Source: Telluria sp042683405
GTDB lineage: Bacteria; Pseudomonadota; Gammaproteobacteria; Burkholderiales; Burkholderiaceae_D
Length of the DNA stretch: 64,000 nt
Direction of reading: 5' to 3'
NCBI RefSeq assembly: GCF_042683405.1
Contig: NZ_JBHUJS010000003.1
Coordinates: forward strand, 62,001 to 126,000
Shown: piece after piece, positions 14,983-23,004 of the stretch
Layout of the letters: the number at the start of each line of letters is the position of its first letter
How positions within the stretch are numbered: the first letter of the stretch is position 1
Made by a program: the position numbers and the translations under genes
The notes under the pieces: model-generated
What the model saw: only the letters and a program-made list of their open reading frames with translations
Database searches by the model: none
Told to the model about the DNA's origin: nothing

Positions 14983-16494
14983 TTAACGCAGGTTGACCAG
15001 GGTCTGCAGGACCGAGTCCTGCGTCTTGATCGTTTGCGCGTTGGCCTGGTAGACGCGCTGCGCGGTGATCATGCTGACCAGTTCCGCGGTCAGGTCGACG
15101 TTGGAGTTTTCCACGGCTGACGATTGCAGCACGCCGAAGCTGCCCGAGTTGGGGCTGCCCACCAGCGCGGTACCGGACGCCGAGGTCTCGGACCAGGCGT
15201 TGTTGCCCAGCGGGGTCAGGCCGTTCGGGTTGGCGAAGTTCGCCAGCACAATCTGGCCCAGCGCCTGCGACTGGCCGTTGCTGTACTGGCCCAGCACGAC
15301 GCCGTCGGCGCCGGCGGTGAAGCGGGTCAGCTGGCCGGCGGTGTAGCCGTCCTGGGTGATGCGGTTGACGGCGGTGGTGGAACCGAACTGGGTGGAGCCG
15401 GTGAAGTCCAGCTCCAGCGCGATCGGGTCGGCGCCGGTGGCCGGGAACAGCGGCATCGACACCGTGAACGGCATGGCCGGCGTGGTCAGCGCGCTCAGCG
15501 TGCCGGACTCGTTGAAGACCAGGCGGCCGACGCGCGACGCAGGAATGGTCTGGCTCGGCGGCACCGAGGACAGCGATGCAGCGATGGCCGCGTCGATCTG
15601 GTCGGCGTTGGTGCCGACCACGCCCGCTTCGGTCGTTGCGGCAGCGCTGACGATAGCTGCCAGCGATGCCGGCGCACCGTTCGCGGAAGCGACCGCGTTC
15701 ACGGCAGCCGCTGCGGCGTTGGCATAGTTGGTCGCGTTGAACGGCACGGCATTGCGCGCAGCCAGCGCAGCGGCGCCCAGCGCGGTGCTGTCGTCCGATG
15801 CGGCGGCGGCGGCGGCCTGCATCTGGCGCTCGACGCCATCGCTGGCCACGTACACGTCCCATTGCGACGGGCCGGCCTTCACATAGAACACGGACAGGGT
15901 GTGGGCGTTACCGAGCGTGTCGTACACGTCGATCGGCACCTGCTTGTTGTAGGTCTCCGGATTGCTCGCATCGAACGGTGTGTTGACCGGGACGGTGGAA
16001 CGCGAATCCAGGTTGATGCCGGTGGTGACCAGGCTGGTGACGCGCGGCGGCAGGTCGGCGGTGTCGATGCGCAGCGGCTGCGGGGTGCCGGCGAGGATCT
16101 GGCCGCCGTTGTCGGCCATGTAGCCGGTCAGCGTGGCGCCCTGGGCGTTGACGATGTAGCCCTGCTTGTCCATCGAGAACTGGCCGTTGCGGGTGTACTG
16201 GATCGCGCCGTTCAGCGAAGTGCGGAAGAAGCCGCCGCCGTTGATGGCGATGTCGAGCGGGTTGTTCGACGATTCGATATTCCCCTGGGTGAACTGCTGG
16301 GCGATCAGCGAGACCTTGGAGCCGATGCCGGCCTGGTTGCCGCTGGTGCCGTTCAGCGAGTTCGCGTACACGTCGGCGAACTGCGCCTGCGAACCCTTGA
16401 AGCCGACGGTGCTGGCGTTGGCGATGTTGTTACCGATGACGTCCAGCGATTTCGCCGCGCCGTTCAAGCCACTAAGACCTTGTTGGAAAGACAT
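14983..16494 (-). CDS. flgE: Flagellar hook protein FlgE with an alanine-rich insert
   Basis: The hook subunit, 503 residues, about 100 longer than enteric FlgE. The N-terminal D0 domain is intact (SFQQGLSGLNGAAKSLDVIG, NNIANASTVGFKGSQAQFAD), as is the C-terminal helix (NVDLTAELVSMITAQRVYQA). The extra length is a low-complexity, Ala-rich stretch at about residues 222-311 (QMQAAAAAASDDSTALGAAA onward), in the outer domain exposed on the hook surface. Its DNA shows no hairpin repeats. It follows flgD by 37 bp. Confidence 0.96.
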   Translation of the reverse strand: MSFQQGLSGLNGAAKSLDVIGNNIANASTVGFKGSQAQFADVYANSLNGTSGNQAGIGSKVSLIAQQFTQGNIESSNNPLDIAINGGGFFRTSLNGAIQYTRNGQFSMDKQGYIVNAQGATLTGYMADNGGQILAGTPQPLRIDTADLPPRVTSLVTTGINLDSRSTVPVNTPFDASNPETYNKQVPIDVYDTLGNAHTLSVFYVKAGPSQWDVYVASDGVERQMQAAAAAASDDSTALGAAALAARNAVPFNATNYANAAAAAVNAVASANGAPASLAAIVSAAATTEAGVVGTNADQIDAAIAASLSSVPPSQTIPASRVGRLVFNESGTLSALTTPAMPFTVSMPLFPATGADPIALELDFTGSTQFGSTTAVNRITQDGYTAGQLTRFTAGADGVVLGQYSNGQSQALGQIVLANFANPNGLTPLGNNAWSETSASGTALVGSPNSGSFGVLQSSAVENSNVDLTAELVSMITAQRVYQANAQTIKTQDSVLQTLVNLR

Positions 16495-16531
16495 GTGATT
16501 TCTCCTGAATTTTGAGAGTGTGAGGCGCGGT

Positions 16532-17233
16532 TTACAGAACCTGCTTGACGTCGGCCATCGTGACCATTCCCTTGGCAGGGAGGTTCAGCTTGACGCCGTC
16601 CTTGGAATTGGTGGTGACGCTGACCACGCTGTCGAATTGCAGCGGGTTGGCATCGGTAAGCTCCTGGCCGCCGCGGGTGGCGACCACGCGGAAGCGGTAG
16701 CTGCCGTCGGCCACCGGGATCGGCTTGCCGTCCGCATCGAGCTTGGCGTCGGCCGTGATGCCGTCCCAGCCCAGCGGGATGATGCCCGGCTGCTGCGCGC
16801 CCAGGTCGATGGTGTGGATTTCCTTGCCTGCCGCGTCGGTGATGACGACCTTGACGTTGTCGGCCGGCGTCGCCAGCTCCACGCCCATGACGCCCTGCCC
16901 TTCGACCACCTTCAGGCCGGAACCGTCCACCAGCACGCCGCGGCCAATCAGGTTGGTGGCGGCCAGCGCCTCGGACGAGCGGTAGCTGTCCTTCAGCGAC
17001 TCCAGCGTGTCGTTCAACTTGTTCACGCCGGTGACGGTGGACAGCTGCGCCAGCTGGCTGGTGATCTGCGCGTTATCGAGCGGGTTGAGCGGGTCCTGGT
17101 TCTTCAGCTGCGTGACCAGCAGGGTCATGAACTTGTCGGTCGCGTCCTGGACCGCGTCGGCGGAGCCCTTCGGTTTCGCGTTGACGGCGGCGAGCAGGTC
17201 GCTCGACGGGCCGGTGGTTGCGGTAATGGCCAT
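16532..17233 (-). CDS. flgD: Flagellar hook assembly scaffold FlgD
   Basis: Hook cap protein of 233 residues, which guides polymerisation of FlgE and is then replaced by FlgK. The N-terminal motif KFMTLLVTQLKNQDPLNPLD (about residues 29-48) and TSQLAQLSTVTGVNKLN are diagnostic. The C-terminal Ig-like and Tudor-like domains follow (GWDGITADAKLDADGKPIPV). It lies between flgC and flgE in the standard order. Confidence 0.96.
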   Translation of the reverse strand: MAITATTGPSSDLLAAVNAKPKGSADAVQDATDKFMTLLVTQLKNQDPLNPLDNAQITSQLAQLSTVTGVNKLNDTLESLKDSYRSSEALAATNLIGRGVLVDGSGLKVVEGQGVMGVELATPADNVKVVITDAAGKEIHTIDLGAQQPGIIPLGWDGITADAKLDADGKPIPVADGSYRFRVVATRGGQELTDANPLQFDSVVSVTTNSKDGVKLNLPAKGMVTMADVKQVL

Positions 17234-17247
17234 CTGTGTTGTCCTTG

Positions 17248-17649
17248 TTATGCGCCGATCTGGAGCGTTTTCATCAGCAGCTGCTTGGCCGCGTTGGTGG
17301 TTTCCACGTTGGTCTGGTACGAGCGCGAGGCCGACAGCATGTTGACCATTTCATCGACCATGTTCACGTTCGGCATCGCCACATAGCCCTTGTCGTCGGC
17401 CATCGGGTGCTTGGGGTCGTACACCTGCTTGAGCGGGGACGGGTCCTCGATCACCTTCGCGACCTTGACCGCGGTGCCGCCGTTCGCGGTCGGCACGGCT
17501 TCGAACAGCACCTGCTTGGCGCGGTAGGCTTCGCCGGTGGCGCTGGTCGCGCTGTCGGCGTTGGCCAGGTTGGAGGCGACCGTGTTCAGGCGCTGCGCCT
17601 GCGCGCTCATCGCCGAACCGGACACGTTGAGGATATTAAAGAGCGACAT
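17248..17649 (-). CDS. flgC: Flagellar rod protein FlgC
   Basis: Proximal rod protein of 133 residues, normal length. Motifs are SLFNILNVSGSAMSAQAQRL, NTVASNLANADSATS, and the C-terminal VNMVDEMVNMLSASRSYQTN. Its ATG overlaps the flgB TGA by one base (TGATG), so translation is probably coupled to flgB. Confidence 0.97.
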   Translation of the reverse strand: MSLFNILNVSGSAMSAQAQRLNTVASNLANADSATSATGEAYRAKQVLFEAVPTANGGTAVKVAKVIEDPSPLKQVYDPKHPMADDKGYVAMPNVNMVDEMVNMLSASRSYQTNVETTNAAKQLLMKTLQIGA

Positions 17650-18071
17650 CAGCTACCTCCCTGGATTGCGGCGAGCAGGCCTTTGATTTGACTGTTGATC
17701 ATGGTGATGCCGGCTTCATAGCGGATCGCATTGTCGGCGAACTGGTTGCGCTCGACGTCCATGTCCACGGTATTGCCGTCCACGGCGCCCTGCACCGGCT
17801 GGCGGTACAGCACCGGGGTGCCGTTGGGGAGCATGTCCTGGCTGGCCAGTGCATTGTTGATATGGGCCGGATCCGTCCCGGCCATGACGCCTGCCGGCGG
17901 GGTGGTGCGCGCCAGTGCGCCTTGCAGGGCGCTGTTGAAATCGATGTCGCGCGCCTTGTAGTGCGGCGTGTCGGCGTTCGCGATGTTCGACGCGAGCAGC
18001 TGCTGGCGCTGGGCCCGCAGGTCCAGTGCCAGTTGATTGAAGCGCAGGTAGTCGTCGAGTTTTCCGATCAT
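17649..18071 (-). CDS. flgB: Flagellar rod protein FlgB
   Basis: Proximal rod protein of 140 residues. It begins MIGKLDDYLRFNQLALDLRA and carries QLLASNIANADTPHYKARDI, the FlgB signature. The ATG at 18071 is chosen because AAGGGGG lies 6-7 bases upstream; an upstream alternative start 20 codons earlier has no such site and reads through the promoter region. It is the first gene of flgBCDEFGHIJ and is divergent from flgA. Confidence 0.96.
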   Translation of the reverse strand: MIGKLDDYLRFNQLALDLRAQRQQLLASNIANADTPHYKARDIDFNSALQGALARTTPPAGVMAGTDPAHINNALASQDMLPNGTPVLYRQPVQGAVDGNTVDMDVERNQFADNAIRYEAGITMINSQIKGLLAAIQGGS

Positions 18072-18109
18072 ATCGCCCCCTTGAGGGTTTTCTGGTGATG
18101 ACAGGTTCG

Positions 18110-18136
18110 ATATTACGGACCCTGTGCGCAAGTCAA
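18110..18136 (-). promoter_or_regulatory. Possible sigma-70-type promoter for the flgB operon
   Basis: On the minus strand TTGACT (18136-18131) and TAATAT (18115-18110) are separated by 15 bases, 39 bp upstream of the flgB ATG. The spacer is short, so this is a weak call. Confidence 0.35.
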
Positions 18137-18215
18137 TCGAAGGATAAGCACATGCAAAACGGGGCTTTTCGCGGCTTCACGCGCGAGGCCGCGCCGTCAG
18201 AATGGCTACCTCTGA

Positions 18216-18228
18216 GGGGACAATCCCC
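18216..18228. repeat. GGGGACAATCCCC palindrome upstream of flgA
   Basis: A single member of the second hairpin family, 20 bp upstream of the flgA start codon. Confidence 0.5.
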
Positions 18229-18248
18229 GCCTGCTGCACTGGCAAACC

Positions 18249-18941
18249 ATGAAACTCACCAAGATCGTCTCCACCCTCCTGCTGCTGGTCCCGCTGCTCG
18301 CGCTGGCGCAGGCCCCGGCCCGCCAGGACGCGGCCGCGCTCAGGGCCGCCGCCGAGCAGTACCTGCAACAGCAGTCCGCCGGACTGCCCGGCAAGGTGAC
18401 AGTTACCGTCGGCGCCGTCGACCCGCGCCTGGCGCTGGCCGCCTGCCCTGCCCCGCAAGCCTTCCAGGCGCCCGGCGCGCGTGCCTGGGGCAAGACCACG
18501 GTCGGCGTCAAATGCACGGCGCCGGCGTGGACTGTCTACCTGCAGGCGCAGGTGAGCGTGGTGTCCGGCTACATCGCATCGAGCGTGCCGCTGGCGCAGG
18601 GCCAGCCGGTCGAGGCGGCCCAGCTGGTCACGCTGCAAGGCGACATCGCCGCGCTGCCGAACGGCGTTGCGACCGACATGGCGCAAGTGGTCGGCAAGAT
18701 GCCGACCGTGTCGCTGCCGGCCGGCGCGCCGCTGCGGCTCGACAACCTGAAAGCCCGGCCGGTGGTCCAGCAGGGCCAGACGGTGCAGGTGGTCACGGCA
18801 GGACAAGGATTCCGCGTGTCGGCGGAAGCGCGCGCGCTCGGCACCGCCGGCGAAGGCCAGGTGGTGCAGGTGCGCACGCCGAACGGCGCAATCATCAGCG
18901 GGGTTGCCCGGGCGGGCGGCCTTGTCGAGGTTGCACTTTAA
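18249..18941 (+). CDS. flgA: Flagellar P-ring formation chaperone FlgA
   Basis: Periplasmic chaperone for P-ring assembly, 230 residues. A signal peptide is evident (residues 1-21, LLLVPLLALAQA). The C-terminal SAF-like domain is recognisable (GQPVEAAQLVTLQGDIAALP, then VQVVTAGQGFRVSAEARALG and GQVVQVRTPNGAIISG). It is divergent from flgB and is followed by flgM, the usual flgAMN order. Confidence 0.95.
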   Translation: MKLTKIVSTLLLLVPLLALAQAPARQDAAALRAAAEQYLQQQSAGLPGKVTVTVGAVDPRLALAACPAPQAFQAPGARAWGKTTVGVKCTAPAWTVYLQAQVSVVSGYIASSVPLAQGQPVEAAQLVTLQGDIAALPNGVATDMAQVVGKMPTVSLPAGAPLRLDNLKARPVVQQGQTVQVVTAGQGFRVSAEARALGTAGEGQVVQVRTPNGAIISGVARAGGLVEVAL

Positions 18942-18994
18942 TTTTCCAGTGGGTAACGCCGGAAGGGGACGGAGCAAAAAAATCCGATATGCGC

Positions 18995-19021
18995 TAAAGT
19001 TTGCGGAATCCGCGCCGTTAG
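18995..19021 (+). promoter_or_regulatory. Sigma-28 (FliA) promoter for flgM
   Basis: TAAAGTTT (18995-19002), 11-base spacer, GCCGTTAG (19014-19021): a very close match to the FliA consensus. It lies 50 bp upstream of the flgM start. A perfect inverted repeat (CGGAGAA, GGT, TTCTCCG; 19035-19051) sits in the resulting leader. Confidence 0.9.
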
Positions 19022-19034
19022 AGTACGCATATCC

Positions 19035-19051
19035 CGGAGAAGGTTTCTCCG
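19035..19051 (+). other. Small stem-loop in the flgM leader
   Basis: A 7-bp perfect stem with a 3-base loop between the FliA-type promoter and the flgM start codon. It could influence flgM translation; no function is known to me. Confidence 0.5.
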
Positions 19052-19070
19052 TCCACACAAGGACGATGCT

Positions 19071-19397
19071 GTGAAAATCAACGACACACTCAAGAACCAG
19101 GGGCCCGCGGTAACCAATACGCCGGCCCAGGGCACCAGGACCGATAACAAGGCCGATGCTGCCAGGACGACCGCCACTGCGCAAAGCACGCAGGCATCGT
19201 CGGACAGCGTCCGCCTGTCGGCCCAGGGACAGGCCCTGGCCAGTGCCGTCGGCGGCAGCAACGCGGTGTTCGACACCAAAAAGGTGGAGCGCATCAAGCT
19301 TGCGATCGCGGACGGCCAGTACCAGGTCAACACAGAAAAAGTGGCGGATGGCTTGCTCGAGACCGTGCGAGACCTGCTGCATTCCCGTAAGCGATAA
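19071..19397 (+). CDS. flgM: Anti-sigma-28 factor FlgM
   Basis: A 108-residue FlgM that binds FliA until it is exported through the finished hook. The N-terminus is short, polar and disordered (KINDTLKNQGPAVTNTPAQG). The C-terminal sigma-binding helices are recognisable (FDTKKVERIKLAIADGQYQV, NTEKVADGLLETVRDLL). The start is GTG, preceded by AAGGACG. The gene has its own FliA-type promoter, which gives the usual feedback of late transcription on the anti-sigma factor. Confidence 0.95.
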   Translation: MKINDTLKNQGPAVTNTPAQGTRTDNKADAARTTATAQSTQASSDSVRLSAQGQALASAVGGSNAVFDTKKVERIKLAIADGQYQVNTEKVADGLLETVRDLLHSRKR

Positions 19398-19403
19398 ACC
19401 TAC

Positions 19404-19877
19404 ATGGCAACCCCGAGCCCGAAAAACGTACTCCGCACCGAATTTGACACGATGACCGAACTGCTGGACCTGCTCAAGCAGGAACAGCAGTACCTGGTGA
19501 ACGCGAATACCGAGGCGCTCGAACAAGCCACTCCCGCCAAGACCGCGCTGGTGACCCGCATGGCGGCCGCCTCCGCCCAGCGCCAGCAGGCGCAGGCCGA
19601 CGCCGGCTTCGCGGCCAGCGATTCCTCGATGGATGCGTGGCTCGAAGCCGCGGGCGATGCCGAAGCGACCGCGCTGTGGCAATCGCTGCTCGACATCACG
19701 CGCGAAGCCAAGGAGCTGAACCGCGTGAACGGCATGCTGATCGCGCGCCACCTCGCCAACAACCAGACCCTCCTCAACGCCATGCGCCAGCCTGCGGCCG
19801 GCGCCGACGCCGGCGTGTACGGCCCGTCGGGCCAGACCCAGGCTGGCGGTCCTTCGCGCCGCTTCGTCGTCGGCTGA
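19404..19877 (+). CDS. flgN: Flagellar export chaperone FlgN
   Basis: A 157-residue, mainly helical cytoplasmic protein that chaperones FlgK and FlgL. It opens MATPSPKNVLRTEFDTMTEL and has the FlgN-type LLDLLKQEQQYLVNANTEAL helix, with NGMLIARHLANNQTLLNAMR further down. It starts 7 bp after flgM. The C-terminal 30 residues are Gly/Ala-rich. Confidence 0.93.
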   Translation: MATPSPKNVLRTEFDTMTELLDLLKQEQQYLVNANTEALEQATPAKTALVTRMAAASAQRQQAQADAGFAASDSSMDAWLEAAGDAEATALWQSLLDITREAKELNRVNGMLIARHLANNQTLLNAMRQPAAGADAGVYGPSGQTQAGGPSRRFVVG

Positions 19878-19882
19878 TGGCC

Positions 19883-19910
19883 GGGACCGTCCCCACGGGG
19901 GACCGTCCCC
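19883..19910. repeat. GGGACCGTCCCC palindrome pair after flgN
   Basis: Two perfect palindromes of the second hairpin family, 19883-19894 and 19897-19910, immediately after the flgN stop. They could form the transcript end, although no T-run follows. Confidence 0.8.
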
Positions 19911-19935
19911 TGAACCTCACCTCGCATCGCGGCCC

Positions 19936-20649
19936 ATGCCGCTGAATTATGTCCGCGCGCTGACCGCCACGCAGCGCAGCGCGCGCGCCAACCTGCATCT
20001 CGGAGTCGCGCTCGCATTCGTCGCGGGCGCGGCCAACGCCGGCGGCTTCCTCGCGGTCGGCCAATTCACCTCGCACATGACCGGCATCGTCTCGATGATG
20101 GCCGAACATGCAGCCGTCGGCGCGACCGGACTGGTGCTGGGCGGCGCGGGCGCCCTGCTCTCCTTTGTCGCTGGGGCGGCGTGTTCGGCCATGATGGTCA
20201 ACTTTGCGCGGCGGCGCCGGATGCGCAGCCAGTTTGCGCTGCCCCTGCTGTTTGAAGCGGTCCTGCTGCTGGCATTCGGCGTGCTGGGCGCGCGGCTGGC
20301 CAGCGTGGAAGCGTTCTTCGTGCCGCTGACGGTGATGCTGCTGTGCTTCATGATGGGGCTGCAGAACGCGGTCATCACCAAGTTGTCGCGCGCCGAGATC
20401 CGCACCACCCACGTGACCGGGCTGATGACCGACATTGGCATCGAATTGGGGCGGATGATGTACTGGCGCGACCTGGGCGCGAACCGGCGGCTGGGCGTGC
20501 TGGTACTGCTGGCCGGCGGCTTCTTTGCCGGCGGCGTCGCCGGCGCGCTCGGCTTCCACCACCTCGGCTACCTGTCCACGGTGCCGCTTGCGCTGCTACT
20601 GGTGGGCCTGGCGATCGTCCCCGCCCTCGACGACCTGCGCAGCCGCTAA
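19936..20649 (+). CDS. DUF1275 (YoaK-like) membrane protein
   Basis: A 237-residue integral membrane protein of the YoaK/DUF1275 family, whose function is unknown. About six hydrophobic segments are seen. The family pattern near the N-terminus is present (GAANAGGFLAVGQFTSHMTG), and MGLQNAVITKLSRAEIRTTH with VTGLMTDIGIELGRM is the other conserved block. It has no evident link to motility. It lies between flgN and the repeat-bracketed transposase and may be an unrelated insertion into the flagellar region. Confidence 0.88.
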   Translation: MPLNYVRALTATQRSARANLHLGVALAFVAGAANAGGFLAVGQFTSHMTGIVSMMAEHAAVGATGLVLGGAGALLSFVAGAACSAMMVNFARRRRMRSQFALPLLFEAVLLLAFGVLGARLASVEAFFVPLTVMLLCFMMGLQNAVITKLSRAEIRTTHVTGLMTDIGIELGRMMYWRDLGANRRLGVLVLLAGGFFAGGVAGALGFHHLGYLSTVPLALLLVGLAIVPALDDLRSR

Positions 20650-20652
20650 CCA

Positions 20653-20697
20653 AAATGGGGACAGACCCCATTTTCGAAATGGGGACAGACCCCATTT
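20653..20697. repeat. Hairpin repeat pair (ACAGA-ACAGA) left of the RAYT gene
   Basis: Copies at 20653-20673 and 20677-20697, both with loop ACAGA on the plus strand, period 24 bp. It is the mirror image of the pair at 21490-21534, so the transposase gene is bracketed by inverted pairs. Confidence 0.97.
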
Positions 20698-20788
20698 TTC
20701 AACGGTCTCCTGCCGGGAATTTGCGATAGCCCATCGCTGAATCGCGCGGTTTTGCTAAGTTCGAACTCCACATCAAGGAGTTCAAATC

Positions 20789-21484
20789 ATGGCGCGAACT
20801 GCGCGTATCGTGGTCCCCGGCCTGCCGATGCATGTCATCCAGCGAGGCAACAACCGGCAGCAGTGTTTTCGGGGCGCTGCGGATTGCCGTCGCCTGCTTC
20901 GCAGCATCCAGGAGCAGGCCGGCGAGACAGGATGCACGATCCATGCATATGTCTTGATGACAAATCACATTCACATGCTGCTGACGCCGCCTGACGCAAG
21001 GGCCATTGGGACACTGATGAAATCCGTGCTTCAGGAATACACCCAATATTTCAACCTGAAGCATCAGCGGACTGGCAGTCTTTGGGAAGGAAGGTTCCGC
21101 TCCTCGCTTGTGCAAACGGAGAACTATTTTCTCGTCTGCCAACGCTACATCGAGCTCAACCCTGTCCGCGCGGGTATCGTTACCAGCCCTGCGGATTACA
21201 AATGGTCGAGCTATCGCAGCAACGGAAATGGCGAACCGGATCCGCTGCTCGTCCCGCATGCCATCTATCTCGGCCTCGGCGAAAGTGATGAAGCCCGCCG
21301 TGCGAGATATCGCGCCCTGTTCAGCACCGAGATTGGCGAACACGCACTCCAACACATCCGGGATGCCGCTCGCAGCAACGGTGCGCTGGGCTCGACCGCC
21401 TTCATCGAGCAGATTCAGCAGCGTACCGGCCGAAAATTGCGATCACATCGGCCGGGCAGGCCCAGGAAAACAGTCCAGAGTTGA
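20789..21484 (+). CDS. REP-associated tyrosine transposase (RAYT)
   Basis: A 231-residue single-strand transposase of the Y1/IS200-like superfamily (Transposase_17), of the RAYT type. Visible motifs are the N-terminal ARIVVPGLPMHVIQRGNNRQ, the metal-binding HUH motif as H60-I61-H62 in MTNHIHMLLTPP, TGSLWEGRFRSSLV near residue 100, and the QRYIELNPVRAG block, in which Y120 is the likely nucleophile. AAGGAG lies 7-8 bases upstream of the ATG. All motifs are intact and no frameshift is seen. RAYTs are domesticated relatives of IS200/IS605 TnpA that spread or maintain REP hairpins. Here repeat pairs in opposite orientation bracket the gene, 91 bp upstream and 5 bp downstream. Confidence 0.95.
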   Translation: MARTARIVVPGLPMHVIQRGNNRQQCFRGAADCRRLLRSIQEQAGETGCTIHAYVLMTNHIHMLLTPPDARAIGTLMKSVLQEYTQYFNLKHQRTGSLWEGRFRSSLVQTENYFLVCQRYIELNPVRAGIVTSPADYKWSSYRSNGNGEPDPLLVPHAIYLGLGESDEARRARYRALFSTEIGEHALQHIRDAARSNGALGSTAFIEQIQQRTGRKLRSHRPGRPRKTVQS

Positions 21485-21489
21485 CTGAA

Positions 21490-21534
21490 AAATGGGGTCT
21501 GTCCCCATTTCGAAAATGGGGTCTGTCCCCATTT
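21490..21534. repeat. Hairpin repeat pair (TCTGT-TCTGT) right of the RAYT gene
   Basis: Copies at 21490-21510 and 21514-21534, both with loop TCTGT on the plus strand, period 24 bp. It ends at the 3' end of motD, so it may also end the convergent transcripts of the RAYT and motD genes. Confidence 0.97.
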
Positions 21535-22250
21535 TAGGGGGCGGCGAGGATGGTGATGGCGACGCGGCGGTTGCGGGCCCGGCCCGTCGGCGTGGCGTTG
21601 GAGGCGACCGGGCGGGTGTCGCCGTAGCCGAGCACGGTCAGGCGCGCAGGGGCGATGCCGGCGTCGGCCAGCAGGCGCACGACGCTGCCGGCGCGCACCG
21701 CCGACAGCTCCCAGTTGCTGGCAAAGCGCGGGGTGGCGATCGGCGTGGTGTCGGTGTGGCCTTCCACCTGGATGGCGTGCTTGTCGCTCCGGAGCACGGC
21801 GGCGACCTGGCGCAAGGGGTCGAGCGCTTCCAGCTGCAAGGCGGCGTCGCCCTCTTCGAACAGGACGCTGGTGTCGATGTCCACCAGGATGCCCTGCGCG
21901 GTCTGCGTGATGCGCACTTTGCCGGCCTTGACCAGCGGGCCGAGCGCGCTGGCGAGGTCGGCGGAGATGCGCGCCAGGCGCTCGCGCTCGCGCCGCGCTG
22001 CCTCGGCGCGCTTGCGCTGGATGATGTTGGGGAGCTGGATGACTTGCGGCTCGCCCGCCGTCGTCTGCGTGCCGCTGCCGCCGAACGCGCTGCCGAGCGA
22101 GTCGGAGAAGACGCGGTACTTGCCCTCGTTGACCGAGGAGATGGCATACATGACGACGAAGAACGCGAACAGCAGCGTGATGAAGTCGGCGTACGAGATC
22201 AGCCAGCGCTCGGTCTGTTCGGGCTCTTCCTGGAAGGGTTTGCGCGCCAT
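21534..22250 (-). CDS. motD: Flagellar motor stator protein MotD (MotB-like)
   Basis: A 238-residue stator B-subunit. It has one N-terminal membrane helix with the proton-carrying aspartate (RWLISYADFITLLFAFFVVM, D at about residue 22) and a C-terminal OmpA-like peptidoglycan-binding domain (IQVEGHTDTTPIATPRFASN, then LTVLGYGDTRPVASNATPTG). Its position next to motC and fliA is typical of the MotCD set of Pseudomonas and betaproteobacteria, as distinct from motAB. It starts 7 bp after motC. Confidence 0.93.
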   Translation of the reverse strand: MARKPFQEEPEQTERWLISYADFITLLFAFFVVMYAISSVNEGKYRVFSDSLGSAFGGSGTQTTAGEPQVIQLPNIIQRKRAEAARRERERLARISADLASALGPLVKAGKVRITQTAQGILVDIDTSVLFEEGDAALQLEALDPLRQVAAVLRSDKHAIQVEGHTDTTPIATPRFASNWELSAVRAGSVVRLLADAGIAPARLTVLGYGDTRPVASNATPTGRARNRRVAITILAAP

Positions 22251-22257
22251 GGCGGTG

Positions 22258-23004
22258 TCACGCCCGCGACAGCAGGCTTTGCACGCGCTCGTCGACGACG
22301 CGGCTGTAGTCGCCGCTGGCGAAGTCGTGGAACACGTCGGTGAGGATGTCGTACTGCGTCACGCGTTCGGCGATGATGGCCTTGAGCTTGGCGCCGACGG
22401 GATGGAAGAACAGGTTGGCCAGGCCGACGCCGTAGATGGTGGAGACGAATGCGACCGCGATGCCGGCGCCCAGGCGCGATGGCTCGGCCAGGTTTTCCAT
22501 CACGTTGATCAGGCCGAGCACGGCGCCGAGGATGCCGATGGTGGGCGCGTAGCCGGCGGCCGAGTCCCAGATGCGGGCGCCCTGCCGCTGCGCGAATTCA
22601 TAGGCGGAGACTTCGGTCTCGAGGATGTTGCGCACGCGGTCGGGCGCGACGCCGTCGATCACCATGCGCAGGCCCTTCTTGATGATGCGGTCGTCGTGCG
22701 CTTCCATGAACTGTTCCAGCGAGAGCATGCCGTCGCGGCGCGCGTAGGCGCTCCAGTTCTGGATGTCCTGGGCGAGGCGCTGGCGGCGCGAGACGGGCGG
22801 CAGGAACACCCAGCGCAGCATGCGCAGGCCGCGGCGGAAGGTGGCGGCGTCGTTCTGCAGCAGGACGGCGCCGAAGGTGCCGACGACGACGATGGCAAAG
22901 GCGGCAGGCTGCACCAGCGATGCGAGCTTGCCGCCTTCGAGGCCGTGGCCGAGCAGCACGCCGGCCAGTGCAAGAAGTATCCCTGTCAGGCTGGCCCAGT
23001 CCAC
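22258..23004 (-). CDS. motC: Flagellar motor stator protein MotC (MotA-like)
   Basis: A 248-residue stator A-subunit of the MotA/ExbB family with four membrane segments: two N-terminal (LTGILLALAGVLLGHGLEGG; FAIVVVGTFGAVLLQND) and two later (YAPTIGILGAVLGLINVMEN; GAGIAVAFVSTIYGVGLANL). The large cytosolic loop lies between them. The start is a GTG that overlaps the 3' end of fliA by 19 bases. Together with MotD it forms a proton-driven stator. Confidence 0.94.
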   Translation of the reverse strand: MDWASLTGILLALAGVLLGHGLEGGKLASLVQPAAFAIVVVGTFGAVLLQNDAATFRRGLRMLRWVFLPPVSRRQRLAQDIQNWSAYARRDGMLSLEQFMEAHDDRIIKKGLRMVIDGVAPDRVRNILETEVSAYEFAQRQGARIWDSAAGYAPTIGILGAVLGLINVMENLAEPSRLGAGIAVAFVSTIYGVGLANLFFHPVGAKLKAIIAERVTQYDILTDVFHDFASGDYSRVVDERVQSLLSRA

